Shown here one piece after another: positions 49,773-58,252 of a stretch of 64,000 bases of DNA (position 1 is its first letter; each line of letters starts with the position of its first letter). The notes under the pieces were generated by a model. That model had not been told where the DNA came from. It searched no databases and worked only from the letters and a program-made list of their open reading frames with translations. Where the stretch lies: positions 62,001 to 126,000 of IMG/VR virus record IMGVR_UViG_3300013093_000022. One strand, given 5' to 3'. Source of the DNA: a virus. The position numbers were made by a program, and so were the translations under genes.

Positions 49773-51678
49773 GGCTGTGCCAATCGGGGGAGGTCTTTCC
49801 CTCGCTCACACCTTTGGACCGGGTGTCGGTCTTGGGGAGGTGGTCACTGGGGAACGGGTCGTCGTCATCGTAGTCGTCGCCGTTCGCACGCCGCAAACGC
49901 CGAGAGCCTTTAATGCGGGGGTCGTCGGGTCCGGGGCTGTCGTCGGGATCCCAATTCAAAGGGGTGCATGTCTCATCCTTGATGTGCAACTCCGGCGGCG
50001 TCCAGAAGTGTTTGACGCACCCGTGGACCTTGTTGAAGTAGTTCTGAAGTGTCGGATCCACCGGGTCATCGTCCGCCCCGTCCAAGCGGTTGGTGATGTG
50101 GGTCCACATAACATTGCTCAGCATGGAGCCGGGAAATGAGGGGTCCGACCGGCGGCGCTCGTGCTCACGCGCCAACTGGCCATCCTTAAGCTCGACGACT
50201 TGGTCCATGAGGTCTTGGAGCTCAACGTCGTCATCCGTGCCGTACATGTCACCAGCGCCGGGCGGCAGGCCGGGACCATCATAAGGCTCGGGTTGCCAGT
50301 CCCCGTCCTCCTTCGCACGCCGCAAACGTGTGCGACGGTTCGCGACGATGACATTGTCTCGGACCGGGATCTCGCGGGCGATGAACTTCTCGGCCGCCGC
50401 CTGGTGACGGTCGCCGCCGGTGCCGATCACGTACGTGTTCCAGATCTTGCCGCACTTGCAATGGTGGTAGTCGGGGACCTGTACAGGCTCGCCGCACGCA
50501 CACTCAAAACGGCGGGGCTTGTTGGAGATGTAGCCGTTGAGGTGGTTGTCCCACTCCCAACCGGCGACCCTGTGCCGCTTGGGTGACACGGACGGTCCCC
50601 AGCCCATCCAGGCCCGCTTACGGCGGCCCAGGTGCTTGATCTGGTCCTGGAAGATGCGGGCGTGGTCCTCCTCGTCGGAGATCACCTCCCGCATCGCGGC
50701 CGCAGCGTCGGGGTCGCCCTCCCGCATCGCGTCGTCGGCGTAGTCGTCGTACTCGCCGATCGTCTTGATCTCGTCGCCCTCGGCCTGCATCAGGTCGTTG
50801 CGGAGGTCGGCGCGACGCCGCCCACCCTCCTTCGGCGGAATCGGGGCGAACGAGTCGCCCGGGTGCGGGTACAGCCCCAAGGCGTAGCCGTTGTAGGGCT
50901 CCGCGTGGACCCCTATGGACCGGAGTTGGTCCTTCAGCGTGTCGTCCGCTGCGGCGTAGTCGGTCCAGCCCGGCCGCCCCTCAAACAGGATGTGAGGGCC
51001 TGGGCCGCTATCGCTCGGGACCGTCTCCCCCGTGAACGGGTGCTGGTAGGTGGGGAGCCAGTCTGGGTGGAGCATCGGCCCAGCCCCCGACTCGTAGGCC
51101 TTCCGGCCGGACGGCACGTCGTCCCGCTCGCCGTGCTCCTCGTCCCAGCCCATCCAGTCGCGAACCATGTTCAGGGCCCGGCGCTGGGTCAGGTCATCAA
51201 GCCGGGGCTTGCCCTTGGCGGTCCGGCGTCGGGACAGCATGTACCGGCCCAGGGCCTCGTTCGCCGAGCGGTGGGCGTCGCGGTCGGTGATCCTCCCGGC
51301 CGCATGGTGGTCGGCGATCTCGGAGATGATCTGCTTGAACACCGCGTCCGGGTGGTGGCCGGCACCGACACGGGCACCGAACTCGTCGCGCACCGTCGAC
51401 GGCGACTTCGACCACGGCTCGTCGGGGCTGGAGGACCGCTTCCGGCGGGCGGTCTGGGTCGGCAGCTTCGGCAACTGGGGCAGCTTGGTCGTGGCCGGGG
51501 TCAGGGCCGCCCCGCCGACGCCTTGGCTCTTCAGCTTCTGGACCCCCTGCGGGCCGACCCTCTTCCGGTTCACGAAGTCCTGGGCCGCGCCCGGGTCGCC
51601 CCGGTTCAGGCCCTGCTGCTCTGCCTTCTGTTGGGCCCTCTGCCAGTCGGCCATCAGGTCGGCCCGGCGGGGCCTCAC
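49738..51678 (-). CDS. Large head-region accessory protein with RRRTAKG and zinc site (646 aa)
   Basis: GTG start in a GTGA overlap (MRPRRADLMADWQRAQQKAE). Basic N-terminus, LSRRRTAKGKPRLDDLTQRR at about 150-170, a mid-section with Tyr/Asp/Pro-rich sequence, CACGEPVQVPDYHHCKCGK as a zinc ribbon near 400, and RRTRLRRAKEDGDWQPEP and SRRLRRANGDDYDDDD as Arg-rich joints before an acidic end. EVISDEEDHARIFQDQIKHL contains a ferritin-like E-x-x-H element, but no full four-helix core is evident. Unknown function; probably virion or packaging associated. Confidence 0.55.
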   Translation of the reverse strand: MRPRRADLMADWQRAQQKAEQQGLNRGDPGAAQDFVNRKRVGPQGVQKLKSQGVGGAALTPATTKLPQLPKLPTQTARRKRSSSPDEPWSKSPSTVRDEFGARVGAGHHPDAVFKQIISEIADHHAAGRITDRDAHRSANEALGRYMLSRRRTAKGKPRLDDLTQRRALNMVRDWMGWDEEHGERDDVPSGRKAYESGAGPMLHPDWLPTYQHPFTGETVPSDSGPGPHILFEGRPGWTDYAAADDTLKDQLRSIGVHAEPYNGYALGLYPHPGDSFAPIPPKEGGRRRADLRNDLMQAEGDEIKTIGEYDDYADDAMREGDPDAAAAMREVISDEEDHARIFQDQIKHLGRRKRAWMGWGPSVSPKRHRVAGWEWDNHLNGYISNKPRRFECACGEPVQVPDYHHCKCGKIWNTYVIGTGGDRHQAAAEKFIAREIPVRDNVIVANRRTRLRRAKEDGDWQPEPYDGPGLPPGAGDMYGTDDDVELQDLMDQVVELKDGQLAREHERRRSDPSFPGSMLSNVMWTHITNRLDGADDDPVDPTLQNYFNKVHGCVKHFWTPPELHIKDETCTPLNWDPDDSPGPDDPRIKGSRRLRRANGDDYDDDDPFPSDHLPKTDTRSKGVSEGKTSPDWHSRDHRTQRYTRG

Positions 51679-54617
51679 CCTAAAGGGGGGCGGCCCCTGG
51701 GGGGTTGGCGACCTTGGGACGACTTCTTCCTGCCCGGGGCGAACTTGCCGTACTGCTCATCAAACGGGTTGTCGCCCGGCTCGTGGAGATAGCCCTTCGT
51801 CAGGTTCAGCCCGTAGTTGTAGTGGCCGCCGCACTGGCTTCCCTCACTGTCGCAGTGCTCACAGCCGGGCTCCGGCTCCCCCCGCTCGAGCCGGTTCATC
51901 AGGGCGACCTCGAAAAGCTCCGGTGTGAGCTCCCCTGAGCCGACCATCTTCTTGCGGACATCGCGGAGCCGCTTCGGGAACTCGTTCATGTCAAGTATTT
52001 GCCGACCCAGGTAGTTCGCGTCGTGCGGGTGCATGCCCAGGTCCTTCAGCTTCTGGGCGTACTCAGGGGACGGCTCCCTTCCAAGCATCCCCGGGAAGTA
52101 CATGGGGTAGCTGGCCGACCCGTCTCCGTAGGTGAGGCCGCTGGCGGTGCGAATCCCGGTGGAGCCGCCGCGAACGGCGGCCTCACCTAAAGGGCGGCGG
52201 CCCCTAGAGGACTTCCTCTTGCGGCGCTCTGACTTGTCCGCGCAGTCCTCGCAGTGGAAGTCCAAGTCGCCGTGACCGCCGGTCTCAGTGACGTACATCT
52301 GATCCTTGGGCATCTCGACCCCGCAGGAGGGGCAGGAGGCGTGGTCGCCGTCGTCCCAGTTCCCGGCCTGACGGCGACGGGACGCCCCTCTCCCCTTGCA
52401 GTCGTGCGACTTGATCATCCGCTCGGCATCGGGGCCGGTCATTGCCGCGCCGCAGTCCGGGCATTCGGCCCGGCCCGCCTGACGGCGGCGTGCGGACTTG
52501 CGGTGGGTGTCGCACTTCTCACACGAGCCCTCGGCGCAGGGCTTGGTGCCCGGAACCCTCTTGTAGCCCTCCCAGCACTCGCAGTTCTTGGCCTGTCGCA
52601 GGCGGCGGGCCTGCATCTGCTGCGGGGCCTGCTGCCCGGCCAGACCGGCCGCAGCCGGGTCGACCTGCGGCATCCCACCGCCCTGCGGGGCACCGCCCGG
52701 CTGCTGGGGCATGACGTTCACCGTACCCGCCGGTGGGGACACGTTCAGCGGGTTCGTCAACTGCTCGGCCTGCTGGATCGTCACCAAGGCCTGCTGCAGC
52801 GGGGCGATCGTCTCCTGGAACTCCTGGGCCTTCTCGTTCAGGACCTTCGTCAGGGCCTCGTCGGCCTGCTGCAGGTAGTTCCGGTCGGCCAAGAGGCGCA
52901 ACGCGGCGTGGTGCCTGTTCGGGCGCGAGGTGTCATACCCCTCGGGAACCGGCCAGCGGGCGTCCGGGTCGCCCGGCTCGCCGCGCTCCAGTTGACCCTC
53001 GGGCCTCCCGCTGTAGGGGTTGCGGGCGTCCCCAAAGGCCCAGTCGTCGAGGTCCATGACGTTGTGCTCAGCGGCCGTGCGGCCGCCGATCATCCCGGCG
53101 ATGATCTGGAACTCGCGGCTCGCGGTCGGCATCATCGGCTGCGCCGGGTTCATCGCCATGTCGGGGGTCGTCGACGGGGCCGCCGGTGTGGTGCCGGTGC
53201 CGGGCCCGCCCTGCGGGGGCATCGCCGGGGGTCCCGACGGGGCAGCCATCGGGGCGTCGGCCCGCATCAACCGGGCGATCCGATAGAACTCCGGGTACAT
53301 TCCCGCCCCCTTCACGAAGTTGTGGTCGCCGTCGTCGTCGTGGCGCTCCACCTCGTACGGGCTGGACGACCGCGAGTCGGGGCCGACGAAGTCACGGTCA
53401 ACTTTGCCCTCTGCGCCCTGGTCGACCCGGCCCTTGTACGAGTCGAAGTCGCCCTCGGGCTCCAGCCGGTCGTAGGTGTGGGGCTCGTAGGTCGAGTGGT
53501 TGTCCACCTCGGGGTGGTCGCGCTCCTCCTCGAACTCGGCGTAGTAGCGGCGGCCGCCCCTGGGCATGCCGGTTTGACCCAACCCGGGGACCGGGGCGGG
53601 GGGCGGCGCTGCCGGGTTCGGGGACGGGGTGGGGCCACCGGCGGGGGGAGCGGCTGCCGCCGGTGCCCCGAGCGGCTTGTACAGCTTGTCGCCCGGGTGG
53701 ATCAGGTCGGGGTTCTTCCCGATGTCGGTGCCCGACGACATAGCCCCGGTGTTGGCCTTCTCCAGGTCGCCCAGGTCGGATCCCATGCCCTTGGCGATGT
53801 TGCTCAGCGTGTCGCCCGGCTTGACCGTGTACTCGCCGTCGCCGATGCTCCCCGGGGCGATGTCGCTCGCAGACCAGGAGGGGCCGCCGCTCCCGGAGAC
53901 CCCGGAGAGTGGCTTCCCGAGGCCGCCACCGGCGGCAGGAGCCCTGCCGGGGCCGGCCGCCGGACCGACTGGGACGGTGTCGCCCGAGAGGACCCCCTTG
54001 TTGTAGGCGGCCGAGTTCTCCGCCGCCGCGTTCTCCGACAGGCCGGTGGGGCTCTTGGTCGGGACCGGGACGCCGTTGTTGCGGTACACGGTCACGGGGG
54101 CACCGGGACCGCTGCTCCCAGGAGGTGGTCCGTTGGGGTTGGCCTTTGGAGCCGACTTTGGAGCCGACTGAGGGTCATTTATCCCGCCGCTATTGAATCC
54201 GTTGGCGAAACTGGCACCGCCCGCGAATGCGCCGGGTGCATCTACCGTCGGCCTCGGCGCTCGCCCCTCATCCAAGCCACCACCATTGAATCCGTTGGAG
54301 AAACTGGGCTCTTCGTTTTGATCGTCGGCCGTCCGGCGGGTCGACGCCTCGCGCCACTCCCGCTCCAGGGTCTTCAGGACCTTCTTGTACACGCCCAGCC
54401 GGGCGTGCAGGTGGGGCTCGATGGTCTTGCAGATGTCGACGTAGGCCAGCTTCGCCCGGTCGTGGAAGGCGTCCCGGTCGTGGGCACCGAACAGCCACGG
54501 CCCGTGCTTCTCCCGGACGTCGTAGGTGGCGGCCGCCAACTTGTCCTGGGCGGCCTGCTTGCGGACCTTTTCCTCGTCGTCACCGAACGACGCGACATCG
54601 AAAACACCGACGGACAT
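51675..54617 (-). CDS. Giant LysM/zinc accessory protein upstream of portal (980 aa)
   Basis: ATG (MSVGVFDVASFGDDEEKVRK) with GAAAGGTG upstream. Residues 1-95 helical. Residues 262-315 form a LysM domain (GEYTVKPGDTLSNIAKGMGS, HPGDKLYKP), which binds peptidoglycan. Pro/Gly linkers flank it. Residues 500-620 are helical (DRNYLQQADEALTKVLNEKA). Residues 679-792 hold three zinc modules, each preceded by RRLRQAK, ARRRQAG or SRRRQAG. CEHCDSEGSQCGGH is a further site near 919. Two ends read KSSRGRRPLG and RGRPPLG. Its mix of cell-wall and DNA-like modules suggests a virion protein acting at entry, but this is inference. Confidence 0.6.
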   Translation of the reverse strand: MSVGVFDVASFGDDEEKVRKQAAQDKLAAATYDVREKHGPWLFGAHDRDAFHDRAKLAYVDICKTIEPHLHARLGVYKKVLKTLEREWREASTRRTADDQNEEPSFSNGFNGGGLDEGRAPRPTVDAPGAFAGGASFANGFNSGGINDPQSAPKSAPKANPNGPPPGSSGPGAPVTVYRNNGVPVPTKSPTGLSENAAAENSAAYNKGVLSGDTVPVGPAAGPGRAPAAGGGLGKPLSGVSGSGGPSWSASDIAPGSIGDGEYTVKPGDTLSNIAKGMGSDLGDLEKANTGAMSSGTDIGKNPDLIHPGDKLYKPLGAPAAAAPPAGGPTPSPNPAAPPPAPVPGLGQTGMPRGGRRYYAEFEEERDHPEVDNHSTYEPHTYDRLEPEGDFDSYKGRVDQGAEGKVDRDFVGPDSRSSSPYEVERHDDDGDHNFVKGAGMYPEFYRIARLMRADAPMAAPSGPPAMPPQGGPGTGTTPAAPSTTPDMAMNPAQPMMPTASREFQIIAGMIGGRTAAEHNVMDLDDWAFGDARNPYSGRPEGQLERGEPGDPDARWPVPEGYDTSRPNRHHAALRLLADRNYLQQADEALTKVLNEKAQEFQETIAPLQQALVTIQQAEQLTNPLNVSPPAGTVNVMPQQPGGAPQGGGMPQVDPAAAGLAGQQAPQQMQARRLRQAKNCECWEGYKRVPGTKPCAEGSCEKCDTHRKSARRRQAGRAECPDCGAAMTGPDAERMIKSHDCKGRGASRRRQAGNWDDGDHASCPSCGVEMPKDQMYVTETGGHGDLDFHCEDCADKSERRKRKSSRGRRPLGEAAVRGGSTGIRTASGLTYGDGSASYPMYFPGMLGREPSPEYAQKLKDLGMHPHDANYLGRQILDMNEFPKRLRDVRKKMVGSGELTPELFEVALMNRLERGEPEPGCEHCDSEGSQCGGHYNYGLNLTKGYLHEPGDNPFDEQYGKFAPGRKKSSQGRQPPRGRPPLG

Positions 54618-54679
54618 GGGGCACCTTTCAAGAGCGGAGAAGAACAACCTCTACCAATTGCGTCGGTGAAACACGGGAA

Positions 54680-54904
54680 TTACATCTTGAACCCGAAGCC
54701 GGCCCGGTCGTCCCAGTCCCACGTGTACCGGTCGTCGGGCGACAGGGGTGCCGTGTCCCGCTCAAACGACCCCGACTGGCCGCCTGAGATCTCTCCCGGC
54801 TCCAGTCCCCCATCGGGCTGCTGGACCACGATCAGCGGCTTCTCGGTGAACCGGACCCCGAAGCTGAACACCTCGGCACCCAACAGGCTGAACCAGACCC
54901 TCAT
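54680..54904 (-). CDS. Small hypothetical protein (74 aa)
   Basis: ATG with GTGGGAGGGGG upstream. MRVWFSLLGAEVFSFGVRFT is beta-like with one hydrophobic face, followed by polar sequence ending WDWDDRAGFGFKM. Similar small proteins with a LFGVEVF-type start occur in actinobacteriophages; function unknown. First gene after a strong terminator, preceded by an AATTGGTG word. Confidence 0.55.
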   Translation of the reverse strand: MRVWFSLLGAEVFSFGVRFTEKPLIVVQQPDGGLEPGEISGGQSGSFERDTAPLSPDDRYTWDWDDRAGFGFKM

Positions 54905-54945
54905 GGCGTCCCCCTCCCACCAATTACGGTCAGGAGAGGGGCGCG

Positions 54946-55010
54946 AAAACGGTCCCGGAGAAGACTACCGGCGACGGATTGGAGTAAATCGCCGGGACTC
55001 GACGGGACCG
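54946..55010 (-). terminator. Two-tier intrinsic terminator
   Basis: Outer stem CGGTCCCG/CGGGACCG (8 bp) encloses inner stem CCGGCGA/TCGCCGG (7 bp) and is followed by TTTT on the minus strand. It separates the metallophosphoesterase transcript from the next block. The 139-base gap holds nothing else except the ribosome site and motif of the next gene. Confidence 0.75.
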
Positions 55011-55043
55011 CTTCCAGAAGCCACGGTAGCAGCAAGAGAGGTC

Positions 55044-56207
55044 CTAGACAACGGTCAGATAGGACGGGGTCCCCGACTCCAACAGGTACACCAGGCCGCC
55101 CCGCCGCGACGTCGACCCGTGCTTGTCCCGGTACCAGTCGGAGCCGCAGTCGTAGGTCGAGGCGCTGATCGCGACCCGGTTCTCGTTCGACCGGACCTGC
55201 ATCTCATGCCAGTGGCCGAACTGGAGCAACTGTGCCGCCCCGGGGGGCTGGTTGTTGATCGCCTGCTGGGCCCACCAGGTGAAGGCCTGGTTGCGCGACC
55301 ACTGGTGGCCGTGGGTAACGCAGACGGCGGTGTTGCCGACCGGGACGGTCATCATCCCGCACCACTTGTCAGGGGTCCTCACCTCGACATGGCCGTACGA
55401 CCCCTTGTTCATCCGCAGGGCGTCGGACACCTGGATCGCGCACTCGGTGGCCCACCCGTTGCCGGGGTACACGTTCTGCACCCTCGTGGCCTCGTCGTGG
55501 TTGCCGTTCACCACGTCCAGGTAGACCCGGTCAACCAGCGGGGCGAACTCCTCGACCGTGTGCATCATCAGGCGACGGAAGATACGGACCTGCTCGGTGA
55601 TCGGCTCCTGGGTCAGCCAGATGTTCTTGCTCGACTGGGACACCACGCCCTCGATGCAGTCGCCGGGCATCGAGATCTGAATCCCCTCAATACCCAGCCT
55701 CTTCAGGTTCTTGAAGTGCTGCTTCGCCAGGGACACCGAGTCGATGTAGCGTTCCACGATCTGCTCTGTCGACCCGTCCCTTGACCGCTTGCCGATCTGC
55801 AGGTCCGAGGCCTGGAACACGAACCAGTGCGGGCCCGACCCGGGGGCGGGTGACTTGCGGGACCTGTCGACGACCGCCTCGATGTCGACCGCCGACGACA
55901 TGGCCGGGTTGACGCACGCGAACTTGTAGGCGTGCAGCCACACCGTCTCGTACTCGCCGGTGTCCTTGTCGCGGGACCTCTGCTGCCAATGGGATTGTTT
56001 GAGGACCGAGCCCAGTTTGATTTTCTCCGGGTCCTCACCGGCCGACTCCAGGGCCTGCCGGAACATGGGGCTGAAGTCGGTGGGCGGGTCGCCCCGCAGG
56101 ACCCCGGTCTCCCACACCCCCGACGACCCGTCGAACTCGATCCTCGGTGAATACGAGGACTCCTGGGCCTCTGTCCGTGCCTTGGAGATGTCGTCGGCGG
56201 CGCTCAC
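55044..56207 (-). CDS. Calcineurin-like metallophosphoesterase
   Basis: This encodes 387 residues from GTG (VSAADDISKARTEAQ), with AGGGG 6 bases upstream; a TTG two codons earlier overlaps the previous stop. Motifs in order: FQASDLQIGK (DxQ variant of DxH), PGDCIEG (GDxxxx), VNGNHDEAT (GNHD), CVTHGHQW and FGHWHE (GHxH). These bind two metal ions. Such phage enzymes may act on DNA or nucleotides. It ends with a strong terminator. The first 130 residues are an extra N-terminal region. Confidence 0.87.
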   Translation of the reverse strand: MSAADDISKARTEAQESSYSPRIEFDGSSGVWETGVLRGDPPTDFSPMFRQALESAGEDPEKIKLGSVLKQSHWQQRSRDKDTGEYETVWLHAYKFACVNPAMSSAVDIEAVVDRSRKSPAPGSGPHWFVFQASDLQIGKRSRDGSTEQIVERYIDSVSLAKQHFKNLKRLGIEGIQISMPGDCIEGVVSQSSKNIWLTQEPITEQVRIFRRLMMHTVEEFAPLVDRVYLDVVNGNHDEATRVQNVYPGNGWATECAIQVSDALRMNKGSYGHVEVRTPDKWCGMMTVPVGNTAVCVTHGHQWSRNQAFTWWAQQAINNQPPGAAQLLQFGHWHEMQVRSNENRVAISASTYDCGSDWYRDKHGSTSRRGGLVYLLESGTPSYLTVV

Positions 56208-56209
56208 AA

Positions 56210-56446
56210 TCAACCCCTATTCAGCAGGCATTCCCGTACGTGCTTACGGAAAGTGGAGGCCTGAACCTTCAGGCCGTGAGGTTGGAGAATGGTAAGTAGC
56301 TTCTCCCGGGAGAGGCCGTCGTGGATCCACGACTCGACCTCGTCAATGAGCTGTCGGTCCTGACCCTCGAGCCAGGCACAGACCGTGCAGAGGTGGGGCT
56401 TGGTGAGCTGCTCGCGCCCTAGGCGAATGTCTTCGAGGATAGACAT
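56210..56446 (-). CDS. Small HTH-like DNA-binding protein (78 aa)
   Basis: ATG (MSILEDIRLGREQLTKPHLC). CTVCAWLEGQDRQLIDEVES and then LSREKLLTILQPHGLKVQAS with STFRKHVRECL resemble small helix-turn-helix proteins common in actinobacteriophages, with the last helix as recognition helix. Could be a regulator or a small terminase-like DNA binder. Coupled to the metallophosphoesterase gene. Confidence 0.6.
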   Translation of the reverse strand: MSILEDIRLGREQLTKPHLCTVCAWLEGQDRQLIDEVESWIHDGLSREKLLTILQPHGLKVQASTFRKHVRECLLNRG

Positions 56447-56493
56447 GGGGCGATCATACACAAGTTGTCCACAGATGCACCAACAGCCACTTC

Positions 56494-57459
56494 TCAGTAG
56501 CCGCGCCGGTGGGGCAGGGAGTTGCCGAGGGAGACCATGTCGCCGATGCAGGCATCCATCTGGGGGTAGTAGAGCCAGTGGGGGGCGTTGGTCCCGGCCG
56601 CGAAGAAAATCAAACCGTTTATGATCTCCTCCACCATTCCGATGGGGGTGAAAAGTGCTGCTGCGATTTCGATGGTGTTCACGAAAGTCGGGTTCTGGAT
56701 CTCACGGAATATGAGGTTGCCGACCCTTCCAGCGGAGGCAATGGCAGTCCACGGATTCATCCCTGTAGGGGCGGCCGTATAGATGTCCCCGTGATTGGCG
56801 CACGAATTGACCAGCCACGCCCCGTCGGGTGCCTTCATGTTCGCGATGTCGGGGGTGTAGTCCAGGTTGCCGCCGATGCCGCCGGTCTCCACGCCGTCCT
56901 GCTCAATGTCCTCGCTCAGACCAGCCAGCGCATTCCCGTGAGCGATCCCCGGGCACCTAAAAGGGTCACCGAAAAGGTAAATCCGGTAAAAACAGGGCAA
57001 TAAATGGGCGTGGGCACCGCTAACATTTAATACATAATTTCTGAAATAGGACATTACGCTCATGGCACCCTGGCTGTAACCGCTCATAGTGATGACGAAG
57101 CCATTCATGTTTCCATGCTGGGCGTACCAGTTGGCGGCGTCGTATTGAATGGACGTCGCCAGATTGGCGGCACCGGTCGCGTACGAACTCCCCATCGGGA
57201 TTGTTTGGGCCGGGTAGCCGATCATCCTCGACGCCCACAGCCCGTCCTGGACGTTCATCAGGCCACCGGCGATGCCCGACGAGAAACCAGACCAGGTGCC
57301 GGGGTTGCCCTGGCCGTCGGTGCCGTCGCCTAAAATCACCGCCGGGGGGTCCGGTGCCCCCGGGTAGGCGGTTCCGTCGACGGCGTAGAAGTAGCCCGCC
57401 GGGGCGTAGTCGAGGCCGTTCCCCGCCGCCCGGACGTTGACGAACAGGCTACTGGTCAC
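56494..57459 (-). CDS. lysB: Lysin B, mycolyl-arabinogalactan esterase-like
   Basis: This encodes 321 residues; GTG overlaps the upstream stop by 11 bases. Alpha/beta-hydrolase core with the nucleophile elbow GYSQGA (Ser129), probable Asp225 in NHGDIYTA and His294 in NAPHWLYYP, matching the order and spacing of lysin B enzymes such as that of phage D29. The enzyme cuts the ester bond between mycolic acids and arabinogalactan, freeing the outer membrane at lysis. No signal peptide, as expected for a holin-released enzyme. It is separated from holin and endolysin by about 6 kb. Confidence 0.87.
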   Translation of the reverse strand: MTSSLFVNVRAAGNGLDYAPAGYFYAVDGTAYPGAPDPPAVILGDGTDGQGNPGTWSGFSSGIAGGLMNVQDGLWASRMIGYPAQTIPMGSSYATGAANLATSIQYDAANWYAQHGNMNGFVITMSGYSQGAMSVMSYFRNYVLNVSGAHAHLLPCFYRIYLFGDPFRCPGIAHGNALAGLSEDIEQDGVETGGIGGNLDYTPDIANMKAPDGAWLVNSCANHGDIYTAAPTGMNPWTAIASAGRVGNLIFREIQNPTFVNTIEIAAALFTPIGMVEEIINGLIFFAAGTNAPHWLYYPQMDACIGDMVSLGNSLPHRRGY

Positions 57460-57826
57460 GGCTGCCCAGGGCCTCGTTCAGGGGGCTGGCCGCCTTGGGC
57501 GAGGAGGATTGGTTGTTGACGCTGAGATGCTCGTCGTCGTTGATGTGCGGGTTCTGCGACAACAACCACTTGGTGCAGGTCCTGACCATGTCGTAGAGGT
57601 CGTACTCATTCCCGTCGGCTAGGGTTGCGGTTCTGGTCAGCAGCTTGGCGAGGCTGGTGATCTGGTCCCACCGCGACGGGGAGACGTTGGAGCCCTCCGG
57701 GTTGGCGTAGTCCACGGCCCGGCCGAACATATGGGCGTCGTAGAACATGGCCACCAGGGCGTAGGGGAGGGCATTGGTGCCGTCGGTGCCGTTCCCGGCG
57801 TTGCTCACGTCCTGGTCCGCGCTCAT
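57449..57826 (-). CDS. Hypothetical protein upstream of lysin B (125 aa)
   Basis: ATG in an ATGA overlap. MSADQDVSNAGNGTDGTNAL, then a helical region ALVAMFYDAHMFGRAVDYAN and WDQITSLAKLLTRTATLADG, ending in Asn/Ser-rich tail. No family recognised. Tight coupling to the membrane protein before it and lysin B after it suggests a lysis-related role. Confidence 0.55.
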   Translation of the reverse strand: MSADQDVSNAGNGTDGTNALPYALVAMFYDAHMFGRAVDYANPEGSNVSPSRWDQITSLAKLLTRTATLADGNEYDLYDMVRTCTKWLLSQNPHINDDEHLSVNNQSSSPKAASPLNEALGSRDQ

Positions 57827-58236
57827 TTCCTGTTTCCCTCTTCTTCTTCGTCGATCAAAAGGTCCGCCAGGAGCTCCTCCGGCGGCTCCGGCCTGTCCTT
57901 GTGGTCGGTCCAGTTGTCGTCCACCCACTGCATGACCCTCCGCAGGTACGAGAGGGCGAGCGCATACATGCGGCCGACGTGGGCGGCACGCTGCTCGGCG
58001 ACGTCGCTGCGGGCCTCGGCGATCGCCAGGCGGCGCTCGACGTCGGCCAGCCTCTGCGAGAGCGCGGTCGTGAACGAGGCCCAGTCGGCGGTGGCCGCCT
58101 GGCGCTCGTGGGCGCGGGCGCTCATCAGGACCGCCTCGATCTTCTTCTTCCCGGCGCGGCGACCCAACTCGGGTGCCAGGATCACCCCCAGAAAGGTCAG
58201 CAGGGGGCCGAGGTAGTTGACGACGTTGTGCCACAC
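57823..58236 (-). CDS. Membrane-anchored coiled-coil protein, possible lysis accessory
   Basis: This encodes 137 residues from GTG. One N-terminal membrane helix (VVNYLGPLLTFLGVILAPEL), a basic RRAGKKK stop-transfer, a long coiled coil (residues about 45-90: LSQRLADVERRLAIAEARSD) and an acidic tail. Topology resembles spanin-like or holin-partner proteins of actinobacteriophages. Two genes upstream of lysin B in a coupled run, so a lysis role is reasonable but unproven. Confidence 0.6.
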   Translation of the reverse strand: MWHNVVNYLGPLLTFLGVILAPELGRRAGKKKIEAVLMSARAHERQAATADWASFTTALSQRLADVERRLAIAEARSDVAEQRAAHVGRMYALALSYLRRVMQWVDDNWTDHKDRPEPPEELLADLLIDEEEEGNRK

Positions 58237-58252
58237 GGTGATCGCCCCCGGC

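Noticed and set aside
49738-51678. Ferritin-like or protease assignment from EEDHARIFQDQIKH
   Set aside because: A single E-x-x-H helix is not enough; no second metal-binding helix pair was visible.
52254-55784. 1176-codon plus-strand open frame
   Set aside because: It crosses three minus-strand genes and a clear terminator and has antisense composition; no homology-like motif.
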